Below are positions 1-14,329 of a stretch of DNA of 26,667 nt, one piece after another. Below the pieces are notes generated by a model that searched no databases, was not told where the DNA came from, and worked only from the letters and a program-made list of their open reading frames with translations. The position numbers were made by a program, and so were the translations under genes. This DNA comes from Silene noctiflora (lineage: Eukaryota; Streptophyta; Magnoliopsida; Caryophyllales; Caryophyllaceae). Positions within the stretch are counted from its first letter, which is position 1. Each line of letters begins with the position of its first letter. The DNA lies in NCBI GenBank assembly GCA_009801015.1, contig VHZZ01000186.1:97612-124278 (forward strand), given 5' to 3'.

Positions 1-771
1 AGCGATCATTTCTTCGTACCCCTTGACATAGTAATTNGAGATGAATGATCGCAAAAAGACGAATTCAAGGCTATAATTCACTCCCAAAACACTGTAGGGG
101 CATCATGGCAAAAAATGATTGAAATGGCTACTTGCTAGGGAGGGCCCTAAGGGCATGTTGTGTTAACAACATTTAACACGTCGTAAGTTTGTGCATCGAA
201 GCACCCGTTGCAACGGAAAACCAGTGCTCTTTGATTTGGTACTCAAAAAAAAAAAAAAAAAAAAAAACTATACTAGATTATTCGAATCTGGCACAGCTTA
301 CCTTATATCAAGACGGTTTTCAACATCGAAACCATATAACACTACAGAACTCATAGGGTGTTTATGAGTTGATTGTAACTTGATCCTTTCAAAATCTACT
401 CGCCTTTCTTGGGAAGAAAGCCCTTCCCTTACTCACTGAAGAAGTTCAACTTAGACGAAGATCAGCTTGACCGGTAAGGACTGTTAAAAGTACCAAGGTC
501 GGAAATCCACCATCGTAATAACTTACAAAGTTACAAGACCCGAGACCATGCCCTGTCTACCATTGTGAACCGAGTAATGTCCAAAAAAACAAGCGTTTCT
601 TTGAAATAAAAACTGTTGCTTGTTTTGCGGAATCCATAGTACAACCACAAAATGAAACTAGGTTATACAATAAATAAGGGCAAAGACATACGGGTATGAA
701 AATCAACGCTTCGAAACAATGGATGAAAAAACATGAAATCCGAATACATCATTCTAGGCCGAGCTGCTGAA
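1..771. other. 3' flank of RPT4
   Basis: No coding sequence is recognisable here. The part next to the RPT4 stop codon, roughly 400-771, should hold its 3' UTR on the minus strand, but I cannot place the poly(A) site. A run of 23 A lies at 245-267. A 9-bp inverted repeat (2-10 with 44-52) surrounds an ambiguous base at position 37. The stretch 1-244 is otherwise unassigned. Confidence 0.5.
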
Positions 772-5199
<4,428 letters not shown>

Positions 5200-5293
5200 G
5201 GTTTTAATTGCGATTTTGGGAAGAGAGAGAAAAAGACGAAGAAGAGAAAAGAGGAGAAGTGTGCACTGCGACTTGCATATAAAGCAAGGACTG

Positions 5294-5301
5294 ATTTTAT
5301 A
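5294..5301 (-). promoter_or_regulatory. possible TATA box of RPT4
   Basis: The minus strand reads TATAAAAT about 95 bases upstream of the RPT4 ATG, which would leave a leader of roughly 60-70 nt. A weaker TATA-like string lies at about 5276-5284. This rests on motif and position only, and chance matches are common in this AT-rich DNA. Confidence 0.3.
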
Positions 5302-5490
5302 ATAAGTAAGAAAGTAAGGCTTGCTGCTCGTTTCTTTTTCTACAAGGTTTCTTTGGGATTAATGAGTCGGGATTGGTTCGGGTCAGTAAGATTAATCAAT
5401 TACGTTCTGAATTTAATTTTGGAAACTTTGTTATTATAAATATACTTTTGAAATTTGGATTTATAGTTGGATTTGAATTTTTGTTTTATA

Positions 5491-5747
5491 CTCCCTCCGA
5501 TCCAGACCAAAGGTAACATTGACTTTTTGGCATTATTTATGGTTGTAAAGAATCTTTGATATTATTTGTAATATATAAGAGAAAATATAGTCATGTGAGA
5601 TCTTGTTTGATTCATCGTAATGAATGCTATAAGAATATCAAATTTTTATAATTTTTAATAATCTGTAACTAAAGATATCCACGTTGCAAAACGCGTCTCG
5701 ACAAGTGTGCAAAAGTCAATATTACCTTTGGTTTGGATCGGAGGGAG
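5491..5747. mobile_element. Stowaway MITE (Tc1/mariner type)
   Basis: A 257-bp element bounded by TA on both sides (5489-5490 and 5748-5749). The left end is CTCCCTCCGATCCAGACCAA and the right end, read inward, is CTCCCTCCGATCCAAACCAA, so the inverted repeats are nearly identical for more than 30 bp. There is no coding capacity. The CTCCCTCC start and TA target site are the hallmarks of Stowaway. It lies about 290 bp upstream of the RPT4 start codon. An internal GTGAGATCTTGTTTGATTC string is shared with the element at 18539-18796. Confidence 0.92.
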
Positions 5748-6201
5748 TATATGAGTATTATTAAATATAAGGTATTTTTATAGTGTAAAAAATAATAGAA
5801 ATAATTCTTTTTTAAAAAGGTTTTATAATATAGGAATGAGTTAAAATGAGAATAGTCTAAAGTTTATACTTACCGAGTATTTTTTTAATGTTGTTTTAGC
5901 AAACTGTTATCTTAGAATGAATATTGAAATGTTGAAATATGCAAGTTATTATAATAAAATATTAGGTTAATTTTATTTCGTAACTGAGTAATTTTATTGA
6001 GTTTTTTTTGTTATTGGATTAGTTTTATGTATAAAATGCTCTCATACAGCAATTTGTTATTGGATTTGATTTTTTTCTTTTTTCCTCTCAAATTATTAAG
6101 CATAAGTATTTTTTAAGTGTGAGTTTGATAATTTTATCATCTTTAATTCTTTTCATTTGGTTCGATTAAAAGAATAAGAAGGGAAATTTCTTATTCTCTT
6201 A

Positions 6202-6696
6202 GGCCATGTTTGGTAAATAGCGGATTAATATTGGCAGAAGCAGATTTGACTAGCTGAATGATTTAATAGGTTTGACTAGCAGCTTTACTTAGCATAATTG
6301 TTTTAGAAGTGTTTGGTAATTGACAGTTTTAAATTAGCAGATTGTTTATCTTCTTTATAAAATGACAAATAAGGATATAAAAAAAATTATTTATTAAATA
6401 TAAGAAAATAGGGTTAGTGTTTTATGAAGGGGTAAAGAAGATAAATTCTTTTCCTCATAATATGCTAGTATAGTCGCATTACAATAGAGGGGATGAGGGA
6501 TTCGAACCTGGGACAATAGGTCCGTCTTAACCACTAGACTAAGACATCTTCGGTTAGGAGCAGCATATTGGACCCCAATATGGTATTTCAATATGTCATT
6601 AACCAAACACTCTAAATAGCATATTCGGAAGTCAAGCATGCTAAATCTCTCCAATATGCTAAAATTTGACTAATATGTCATTTACCAAACAAAGCC
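6202..6696. mobile_element. Tourist-like MITE (PIF/Harbinger type)
   Basis: A 495-bp element flanked by TTA on both sides (6199-6201 and 6697-6699), the 3-bp target typical of PIF/Harbinger. The left end GGCCATGTTTGGTAAATAGC matches the inward-read right end GGCTTTGTTTGGTAAATGAC at 16 of 20 positions. A second inner inverted pair, AGTGTTTGGTAATTGAC-like, lies at 6305-6326 and 6595-6614. There is no transposase. A tRNA-like segment sits in the middle. Confidence 0.8.
6415..6556 (-). repeat. tRNA-derived SINE-like segment inside the Tourist element
   Basis: The minus strand carries a perfect pol III A box, TAGTCTAGTGG (6531-6541), and a perfect B box, GGTTCGAATCC (6498-6508), separated by 22 nt. 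A functional tRNA has about 30 or more nt between the boxes and a closed cloverleaf, which I could not build here, so a tRNA-derived SINE or a decayed tRNA copy is more likely. The outer limits are approximate; a GGTTAG string near both proposed ends is only a weak candidate target duplication. Confidence 0.5.
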
Positions 6697-6699
6697 TTA

Positions 6700-7189
6700 G
6701 TATATTGAGCCATAAGTATGTTGTTCACGTTTATCACGAGGCCAATTCGTGTGCCGATTGGTTAGCTAATATATGGGTCAATTAGAGTCAGCAATTTACC
6801 GTTATGGAGGTACCTGATATGCCGAGAGAATTATTCAAACTTCTTCAACACCATATTGGAGTAGCTAGGCCCATCGTATTTCATTTCATGCTTATTAGTT
6901 TCGTTTGTACTTTGTTTTTAGTTTGTTTGGGTTAATCCCGCTTCCCTCTACCAAACGAAAATTTTATATATGCCATTTTTCGGAATTCCCCTCACATATT
7001 CATATAATGGATGAATGATACGAAGGGCTACTATGGTCTATGGATAGAATAAGGGAATAATGAATATACATATTTGAAATTAACCGATTCAATAAAACAA
7101 TAGATCTCACTTGCGTCACAAGCTTGTAACAGGTTAAGTATCACTCACGTAGGTAGATAAGATAAAAAGTAGAAAGTACAGGGAATCAC
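6700..7189. other. intergenic DNA with nothing recognised
   Basis: About 490 bp between the Tourist element and the tandem duplication. I see no open frame with recognisable protein similarity and no clean inverted repeat. Confidence 0.4.
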
Positions 7190-7272
7190 AAATGACTTGT
7201 CTTTATATCAGCCGTCACAAATGAGAATTTGTGTCAATAAAATGACTCGTCTTTATATCAGCCGTCACAAAA
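7190..7272. repeat. 50-bp tandem duplication, GACGG-family fragment
   Basis: A segment centred on GTCTTTATATCAGCCGTCAC occurs twice, 50 bp apart (from 7190 and from 7240), differing by one base over about 32. The intervening CCGTCACAAATGAGAATT string also occurs at the right end of the element at 19295-19475, so this looks like a fragment of that dispersed family, duplicated locally. It lies 3' of the ALDH stop codon. Confidence 0.7.
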
Positions 7273-7556
7273 TAAATGAGCAAGAACAATTGCCTTGAGC
7301 TATCTCCAACCTCGAACATCCAAGGTACAAATTAAGCCATGACAAAATAATCCAAAAATTATCAAAATTGACCATATATCGACCGATATTGACTCAAACT
7401 GATGTTACTTAACTCACAAATGACCAAAAATTACTCCAAATAACTAAAATTGAAATGATCCGACCCAAGATGACATGTCATAAATATACCCCAACAATCC
7501 GACTTAAAACTGACTCAACCCGTACCCGTCCCAAATGACGGTTTTTCCCGGTCTAT

Positions 7557-10500
7557 CTACAACCAAGCATGATTCTTCAAGGGCGTAACAACAGCCTTAA
7601 CTTGCAAGTAGTTCATGAGGCTGTAAATACCCTTCTCCCTACCCTGACCGCTCATCTTGTACCCACCAAATGGGATGGCTGCATCAAAGATGTCAAAACA
7701 GTTGACCCATACTGTGCCGACTCTAAGTGCCCGAGTCAAATAGTTGGCAGTGTCGATATCCTGTGTAAAAACTCCAGCTGCTAGCCCATAGTGGGTGGCA
7801 TTGGCCCGGCGGATCACATCTTGTAGGTCACTGCACATAAAAAAGTAAGATGTAAGTGACAGTGATGGATAAAAAATTGCAGTTATTAAAGTTTAGAACT
7901 CATTCTTGAATTGGATTGATTGATTACTCACTTGAATTTCAAGATTGATTGAACTGGTCCGAAAATCTCATCCTGTGCTATCAGCATGTCTTCCTTAACA
8001 TTTGAGAAAACAGTAGGTTGAATGTAGAAACCCTCCGAGCCATACCTTTCACCTCCTGTTTCAAGTGTCGCACCACTGCTGATGCCGGATTTTATGTATC
8101 CCATTACCTTCTCAAATTGCTCTGAATCTATCTGAAAATTCAGAAAACGCCGACTATCAGCTAGAATTTACCAAGTTCGTGTCATGCCATGAGCGTATAG
8201 TTTTACTAGGGTAAAAATGGAGCCACAGAGGTCGTTACAATGCTAACTAGTTTTGAATCCACAGCATGCGTACCACATCTCAATTACATAACCAGCTAAA
8301 CTAGGTTGAATCTTCAGCCCATGGTTGTATAGTAGACATTATACACTCATTGATAATATATAAACAGGAACTAGTGTTCATAACACGTCTAACCTGATCT
8401 CCTACAAATCGGCATAGGCGAAGCCTTTGAGCCACAAATGCCTAGGGTAATGTTGTAAAGGAAGCAACTACAAGATTTTCCTTAGGCCAAATTGTTTACA
8501 AGACTGAATACTCCCTTGCTTACCTGAGGACCTTGCTCTATGTCTTTCCTGAAAGGGTCACCAACAACACGTTGAATAGCACGAGCCTTGGCTTTCGCAA
8601 CAAACTCATCATACACACTTTCATGTACATATGTACGCGAGCCAGCACAACAACATTGTCCCTGCAACAACGATGTAGAACTTATTACTAACACTGTATG
8701 TTGTAAACCAGGAAATCCTGCAATAATTTGAGAAAATTGTGTAAAGTGTCACTAACCTGATTAAAGAACAGAGCAAAGTGAGCCAGTTCTACTGCCTTGT
8801 CAACATCAGCATCCTTGCACACTATAAAAGGAGACTTGCCTCCAAGCTCCAAAGTAACGGGCTTCAGATTGCTCTCTGCTGCCATTCCAAGAACTAATTT
8901 CCCAGTTTCAGTTGATCCTGTAAAAGCCAGCTGAAAGCAGATTCTGATGTTAGATTCAAAATGTAAAAGGCTACAACAACCTGAAGGTAGGTACATTGAC
9001 TCTTCAACAAAAAAGAGTAGTTAATACTCACTTATGTGCTATGTTACTCAGACATCAGTAGCGGAGCAAGGATTTTTTATTTTTATTTTTCTCTGGAGTG
9101 GCAAATTTGTGCAATTTTTTGTCTAATAGGATCAGAAAAAAATTGGAAAATTGAAGAAGACAGTTTGAACTCGATACCTCACTAACCCAAACCTCAATCA
9201 TAATCAAGTGCACAAGATCCTACTCTAGTTGGTTCTGCAAATGTTGACTCTGAAGTAGTAACAACCCTCCCCCTTTCTTATTCTTCCACAAGTTGAATCG
9301 CCAATTTTAATTTCTAGGACAATTACTTGGATTTTAGACAGTGCTTGCCATCCCTGCTCCTTACTAGCTAATAGTCACTCGACCCAGAGTCTGTCCCAAA
9401 GGAGTGTGTGCCCAAGTATTATACTCACCTAGTTTGTGAAGATCTTCTGATTTTGGATTAAAAATGAAGGTTTTCATGTCTTAAACGAAGCGTTCAAAAG
9501 CCATACTCTTGTCTGATTGTCTAGTTTTGAACATGGATATGCAAGGTTGTATAAAGAGTCTGAGTAACAAAGATTACGAGACTGTAATACTAAATGCAAT
9601 TTACATCTACATTCAAACTTGTACCTTGTCGACATCCATGTGAGAGGCAAGAGCTGCTCCGGCAGTAGGGCCATAACCGGAAACAACATTCAGGACACCT
9701 TCTGGAAGTCCAGCCTGCCACAATATGTGGCAAAGTTAGACCGACATTCTTTCAAAATGCAAGAAAATTAGAGTCCACTTAGAATAACGGTCACTGGTAG
9801 AGCAAAAAAAAGGCGAATTCGGAAATCTAGCTAGGGCCATGTATATTCATAAAGCACATAGGCTCACCTCTTGGAGTAGCTTAGCAGCATATAAGGCAGT
9901 CAGTGGAGTTTGCTCAGCAGTCTTCATAACAATTGTGTTGCCAGTTGCCAAGGCAGGTCCAATCTTCCACACAAACATGAGGAGTGGGAAGTTCCAAGGG
10001 ATGATTTGGCCAGCTACACCAATGGGTTCGTGAAGAGTTTGAACATGATACGGTCCATCAGCCGGTGCAGTTAGACCGTGGATCTTGTCAGTCCATCCTA
10101 AGAAATAAAAGCACTCAAAAATTATCAAGAAAAAGAACATCTAGGGACAAGGCGATCGCTATTTTTTATTTTTTTTGTGAGCTAGTACAAATGTTAAAAG
10201 TTAAGCTTTTCATGCAAATGATTTCTGAATAGTCAATCACAAAAAGTATATGTGAAGGATTCAAAAGCGCGCCCCTCTCACGGATATGTATGGCAATGTT
10301 CACCTAACATAATGGAATACTTTACACACAAAAGGCTAACCACAAGGGGCTCAGAGAACAAGTGTCTCAACTGCCTATGGCGAGGTAAGGGTGATCAAAT
10401 GTACGAAGCATTATCTCTGATTGAAAAAGAGACCATTATTGAAACTAAGGACATAAAGAAGAAAGAAAAACATAGCTCAAACATAAGCTAAAACCATTCT

Positions 10501-11987
10501 TTCTACCTACCAGCATAATATCTGATAATACGAGAGCACATTGGTAATTCAACTTTAGCAGCTTGCTCGTAAGGCTTTCCATTGTCCCAGGTCTCAAGAG
10601 CAGCAATTTCTTCAGTGTGCTGATCAAGTAGATCAGCAAATTTCAGCAAGATATTTGACCTTTCCTGTAGAAAAAGCACGTTAACATAAAGGCTGAGATC
10701 TATGGGTTCGGAACTTAGCTTCAAAAAGGAAATGCATTAAAAAAGGAGCTAAGCTAGTTACATAAGCTGTCATCTTTGGCCAAGGTCCCTCATCAAATGC
10801 CCTGCGAGCAGCACCTACTGCTCGGTTGATATCTTCTGCATCGCCTTCATCTACCTCAGCAATCACATTCCCTGTCCTAGGATCACATGTTGTGAATTTT
10901 TTGCCTGAAATTGTCAGCACCACAAAACAGTTTCGTGATCAGGTATATACCTGGGAACCGAACCCTTCAAATTTGGTATGGATCAGGCTATTTCGGGTAT
11001 ATTACAAACTTTGAGATGGGACGGTGGTCGGGTTATTTCAGGGATATAGTTAGATCAGGTCATTTTGGTGTACCAGAGTCATTTCCGGTCCTATTTATTG
11101 AAGTTTATGACATTAGTTACCTAAATAATTCGAGTCAACACAGACCACCCATCATCTTAGTTTCGTGTCGGGTAGTTCTAGTAAGATCAATATCATGTTC
11201 AGTAAAGTTCTGGCCAATTAAGGATAGGATCTGATCAATCCAGGTCTCGAGTCATATAAGGGTTATTGTGTTCTACTCCAACTCGGGAGAACTTAGGTCC
11301 GATCAGTTTTGCCGGTCTAACCAGTTAGCAGTCTTCTCCGACTCATGTATGTGAATGTGATTGTCTTATTGTGAGACAAACTCAACTCGCCATATCATAA
11401 CAAGTTTGAATTTTGGTTAGTCTCACAAAATAACAGGCTAACAGCCTCTTACATTCCTTTCAATTGGCCAGGTAATATCGTCCTAGATTACAAAAAAGAG
11501 CACCATAAGTCACCCCTCGCATATTTACTAAAATTTCACGGCACATCTTATAGAGGTGATTTTTCGTGGTCTCATACTACGAGGCAATCTGATACAAGAC
11601 GGCCCAACTATTCTAATGCTTATGTATGGGTGATTTCATAGCTCACCTGAAGCTGAATCCACAAACTGTCCATTGATAAAAAGCTGGGTGTATTTCACTT
11701 TCACAGGTGCAGTGATAGGTTCCTGAAGGGCAGCAGCTGTGCTGTATCTTGAGACCACTCTTCTCAAGTGACAAGTCTTACCTGTGCAACAAATACAAAA
11801 TTTCTAGATTTAGAGTCGACAAATAAAATTTATTCTTGAAAACACGTAGATGTTGTTTTCGGATGATCCATAATACATGATGAACACATTGGTATTTTAT
11901 TTGTAGTAATGGTAGATTGGTAGTACCATATTGAGGAAGCAAGCGAGCTGATTGAGACAGTAAAGATGGGATCTTTGCACATGCCAT
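7557..11987 (-). CDS. ALDH2B: mitochondrial aldehyde dehydrogenase, family 2 (ALDH2B type)
   Basis: NAD-dependent oxidation of aldehydes such as acetaldehyde to acids in the mitochondrial matrix; maize RF2A is in this family. Ten coding exons in transcript order: 11987-11927, 11781-11647, 10904-10762, 10664-10511, 10097-9868, 9714-9625, 8930-8757, 8661-8524, 8131-7932, 7830-7557. All introns are GT-AG and the frame is intact, giving 532 aa; Arabidopsis ALDH2B4 is 538. Residues 1 to about 35 are rich in R, S and L with no acid, a good mitochondrial presequence, with likely cleavage near RYSTAAA. Catalytic residues are in place: N200 in PWNF, E299 in LELGGK, and C333, the middle Cys of QCCCAG. 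GSTETG (276-281) belongs to the NAD-binding fold. The start at 11987 gives the presequence directly. An AG acceptor (CACAG) ends 9 nt upstream, so a 5' leader intron is likely. Confidence 0.95.
8990..9260. repeat. possible transposon relic in ALDH intron 6
   Basis: The intron between 9624 and 8931 holds CAGTAGCGGAGCAAGGATTT followed by T-rich sequence, resembling the 'AGTGGCGGAGCCAGGATTT' repeat seen in many plant genomes. I found no partner end or target duplication, so its class is undetermined. A related string, on the other strand, is near 24240-24265. Confidence 0.3.
10925..11340. repeat. degenerate GGGTCATTT-type repeat in ALDH intron 2
   Basis: This 742-bp intron (11646-10905) contains many imperfect GGTC, TCGGGT and GATCAGGT strings, for example GGTCGGGTTATTTCAGGG near 11027 and GATCAGGTCATTTTGG near 11053. 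It is an irregular low-complexity array rather than a clean tandem repeat, with no coding similarity. Related CCCGTACCCGTCCC text lies at about 7518-7535 just past the ALDH stop codon. Confidence 0.4.
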
Positions 11988-12386
11988 GACACCTTTCTGT
12001 GAATTGAAAAACGAAACAGTTAAGGGCTACTTAAGAGTGTTTGAAACATCAATTAGTGTGACTTTATATAGGAAAATGCAAGCTCGGAAACTTCTTCAAC
12101 CCCATTAAATTATTATTCATTTCCTAATCACTCATCACTGCCATAACTATCCAAACAACACCTTTATTATTGACCTTAAAATACTCTTTTTAGATACAAA
12201 TCCCATAAACGTTGTGGAAGGGATTACCCTTCAAGATTGCACATGGCCGGCCTGCTCATATTTTAAATTATACTATATGTCGTTATCATACTTAGCGATT
12301 TACTAATCAGTTTTGCTTCTCTCAAAACATATATATGAATAAATATTATAAAATGTATACAGCAACTACATTACCCGAATGCCTCA

Positions 12387-12442
12387 AGCACGCAGTCTTA
12401 CCCTTATGTTAGCAACACGAAAAGGTAGTTTTCGAATGACCC
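12387..12442 (-). repeat. SINE body fragment (Au-like)
   Basis: Read on the minus strand the segment carries GGGTCATTCGAAAAC, TTTTCGTGTTGC and GGGTAAGACTGCGTGC in order. This matches my memory of the body of widespread plant Au-type SINEs, with their GGTAAG...CTGCGTAC motif. The pol III boxes are not visible, and a sequence gap starts 34 bases further on, so the copy is partial or interrupted. It is inferred from recall only. Confidence 0.45.
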
Positions 12443-12476
12443 AAGATGAAAATTGCATTGAGAACTAATAAAGTGT

Positions 12477-12595
12477 NNNNNNNNNNNNNNNNNNNNNNNN
12501 NNNNNNNNNNNNNNNNNNNNNNNNNNNNNNNNNNNNNNNNNNNNNNNNNNNNNNNNNNNNNNNNNNNNNNNNNNNNNNNNNNNNNNNNNNNNNNN
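12477..12595. other. assembly gap (119 N)
   Basis: A run of 119 undetermined bases between 12476 and 12596, inside the region that may be the ALDH leader intron. An apparent plus-strand open frame crossing it is not real evidence of a gene. Confidence 0.99.
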
Positions 12596-13100
12596 AAAAA
12601 AAAAGAAGGTCTGTCAGAATACTTTGGTGTTACTTGCTATCATGTTAAAGCTGAAATATAATAAACTCTATTGATCTAGAATAAGATGTGATTGCAAGTT
12701 AACAGCATATAGAATTATATAGTTGACTTTCGTGTCATTGCCCCTTCATGGAACAAAACCCTGTAAACTCCATATAATTCGGATCACAAACATAAAATAA
12801 GAACATGATAAGCACTCATACCGATGTTTTTAAAATGGTAAGATAAGAGATTTACGAATGCGGGGTTATTTTACAGGAAGTCCTGTAATGGTCTCACATG
12901 CGAAACAAACTAAAGTATGCAAGTGCTTTCATTGAATTATGGGACTATCTGGTTGGTTTAACATGTAGTAAAATCTTAAATACATCAATAAACTCGTCAC
13001 AGAACAATAGAACTATAAATTTTTTAACTGGATTCCTTCATCTAACACTGTTTTAATGTGTTCGCTTTATGTTAGTTCTTGTTACAAGACTATCTAGTAC

Positions 13101-13193
13101 AACCTCCTTTCAAATGAATTTCATACGTTTAATTAAAATATACTTCGTCTATATTAAACAAACGTATGGAATTCATTTGAATGGAAAGAGTAT
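13101..13193. mobile_element. short palindromic Stowaway-like MITE
   Basis: The left arm, CCTTTCAAATGAATTTCATA and on to about 13140, is the inverted repeat of the right arm, which read inward is CCATTCAAATGAATTCCATA. The whole 93-bp segment therefore folds into a near-complete hairpin. The ends resemble diverged CTCC...TTC Stowaway termini. TA flanks both sides, but a mutated left terminus makes the exact ends uncertain. Confidence 0.6.
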
Positions 13194-14223
13194 AAGTTCT
13201 CCGTTTACCTCACTTCAAGCCATACCCCCTTTGAAATTGCTCAAAGAATGATCAGAACCATAATAATGCTTCTAATGACACAATTAGGCAGCGCACAGAA
13301 AGAGCGCAACAAGAGGTCATAACATAATCTAATCAAAATTTGAAAATTGCTAAACTGTCACTGAAAACTAATGAAAATCCAAAAGTTTAGCCAGTCGTCC
13401 TGCTAGATTTTTCCGATTGTCAACTTTAACTACAGCGTATATTGGTGCATATGATATATTAGTTGGTTTCATAAGTGCATTACTAACATTTCTCTTCATT
13501 TCCAAAGAGCAAAGATGGGGAATTTATACATTGTATCTTAGCAGATCAACAATCAGTCTTTGATTACCTTATGCTAAGAGGCCAAAACCATCAGTATGTA
13601 CGGTTTCATCGTCTTTTTACTTCCACCACATAGTCATATCTCCCTCTATTTCAATGAGTTGCATTATGTGAGTATTTTCTGCTTATTAAACACTTGTGTA
13701 AGTCAAATCATGGATACAGAGGAAATTTAATTTATTTCTTTTTTATAACTTTTGATTTATTTTTGGGTTTTGTACATTTAATTAACTTTTAAAACAAATT
13801 GTGCAGGAAATTTGAAGAGGCCAAAAGAATATGAGACTAGGACGCAGCAGTGTGTGTGAATATATATTTCAGTTGCATCATTTAACAAAAGAGGAAAGTC
13901 TCCTAAGATCTATTCTAACATGACGAACAATCGAAGATGATATGATGACAATAAGACGAATAAGTTCTATTAGAAAGTTTGAAGGAAACCCAGAAAATTC
14001 GTAAGCAGATAATCCATCATTAGAACTGACCGGGAGGTTATGTCTTTAAACTCTTTTCACTAGTCTGCATGCAAAACACATATTTGGTACCTCCATTTTT
14101 ACAGAAATTGTTAACCACTTAAAAAAAAAAAAAAAAAAAAAAAAAGAACTAACACCTTCATCATTATCACTGTGTCAATACAACTTGGAAATGGTCCTAT
14201 TTACATTATTGCGCTCACATATA

Positions 14224-14316
14224 CTTCCTCTGATCAGCCCAATTCAGAACATTTTGCCAAAATATGTGACGCTTTGAGCTATGTAGTGAATAGCGAAATG
14301 GATTGAACGGAGGGAG
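14224..14316. mobile_element. short Stowaway-like MITE
   Basis: A 93-bp segment with TA on each side (14222-14223 and 14317-14318). The left end CTTCCTCTGATCAGCCCAAT pairs with the inward-read right end CTCCCTCCGTTCAATCCATT. It is shorter than typical Stowaway copies, so it is probably internally deleted. Confidence 0.6.
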
Positions 14317-14329
14317 TAGTTAATACTAC

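Noticed and set aside
6498..6541. Functional tRNA gene
   Set aside because: A and B boxes are perfect but only 22 nt apart, and no acceptor stem or full cloverleaf could be drawn.
6394..6654. Minus-strand frame of 86 codons
   Set aside because: It spans the Tourist element and tRNA-like segment; no protein similarity.
12446..12661. Plus-strand frame crossing the N gap
   Set aside because: Most of its codons are undetermined bases.
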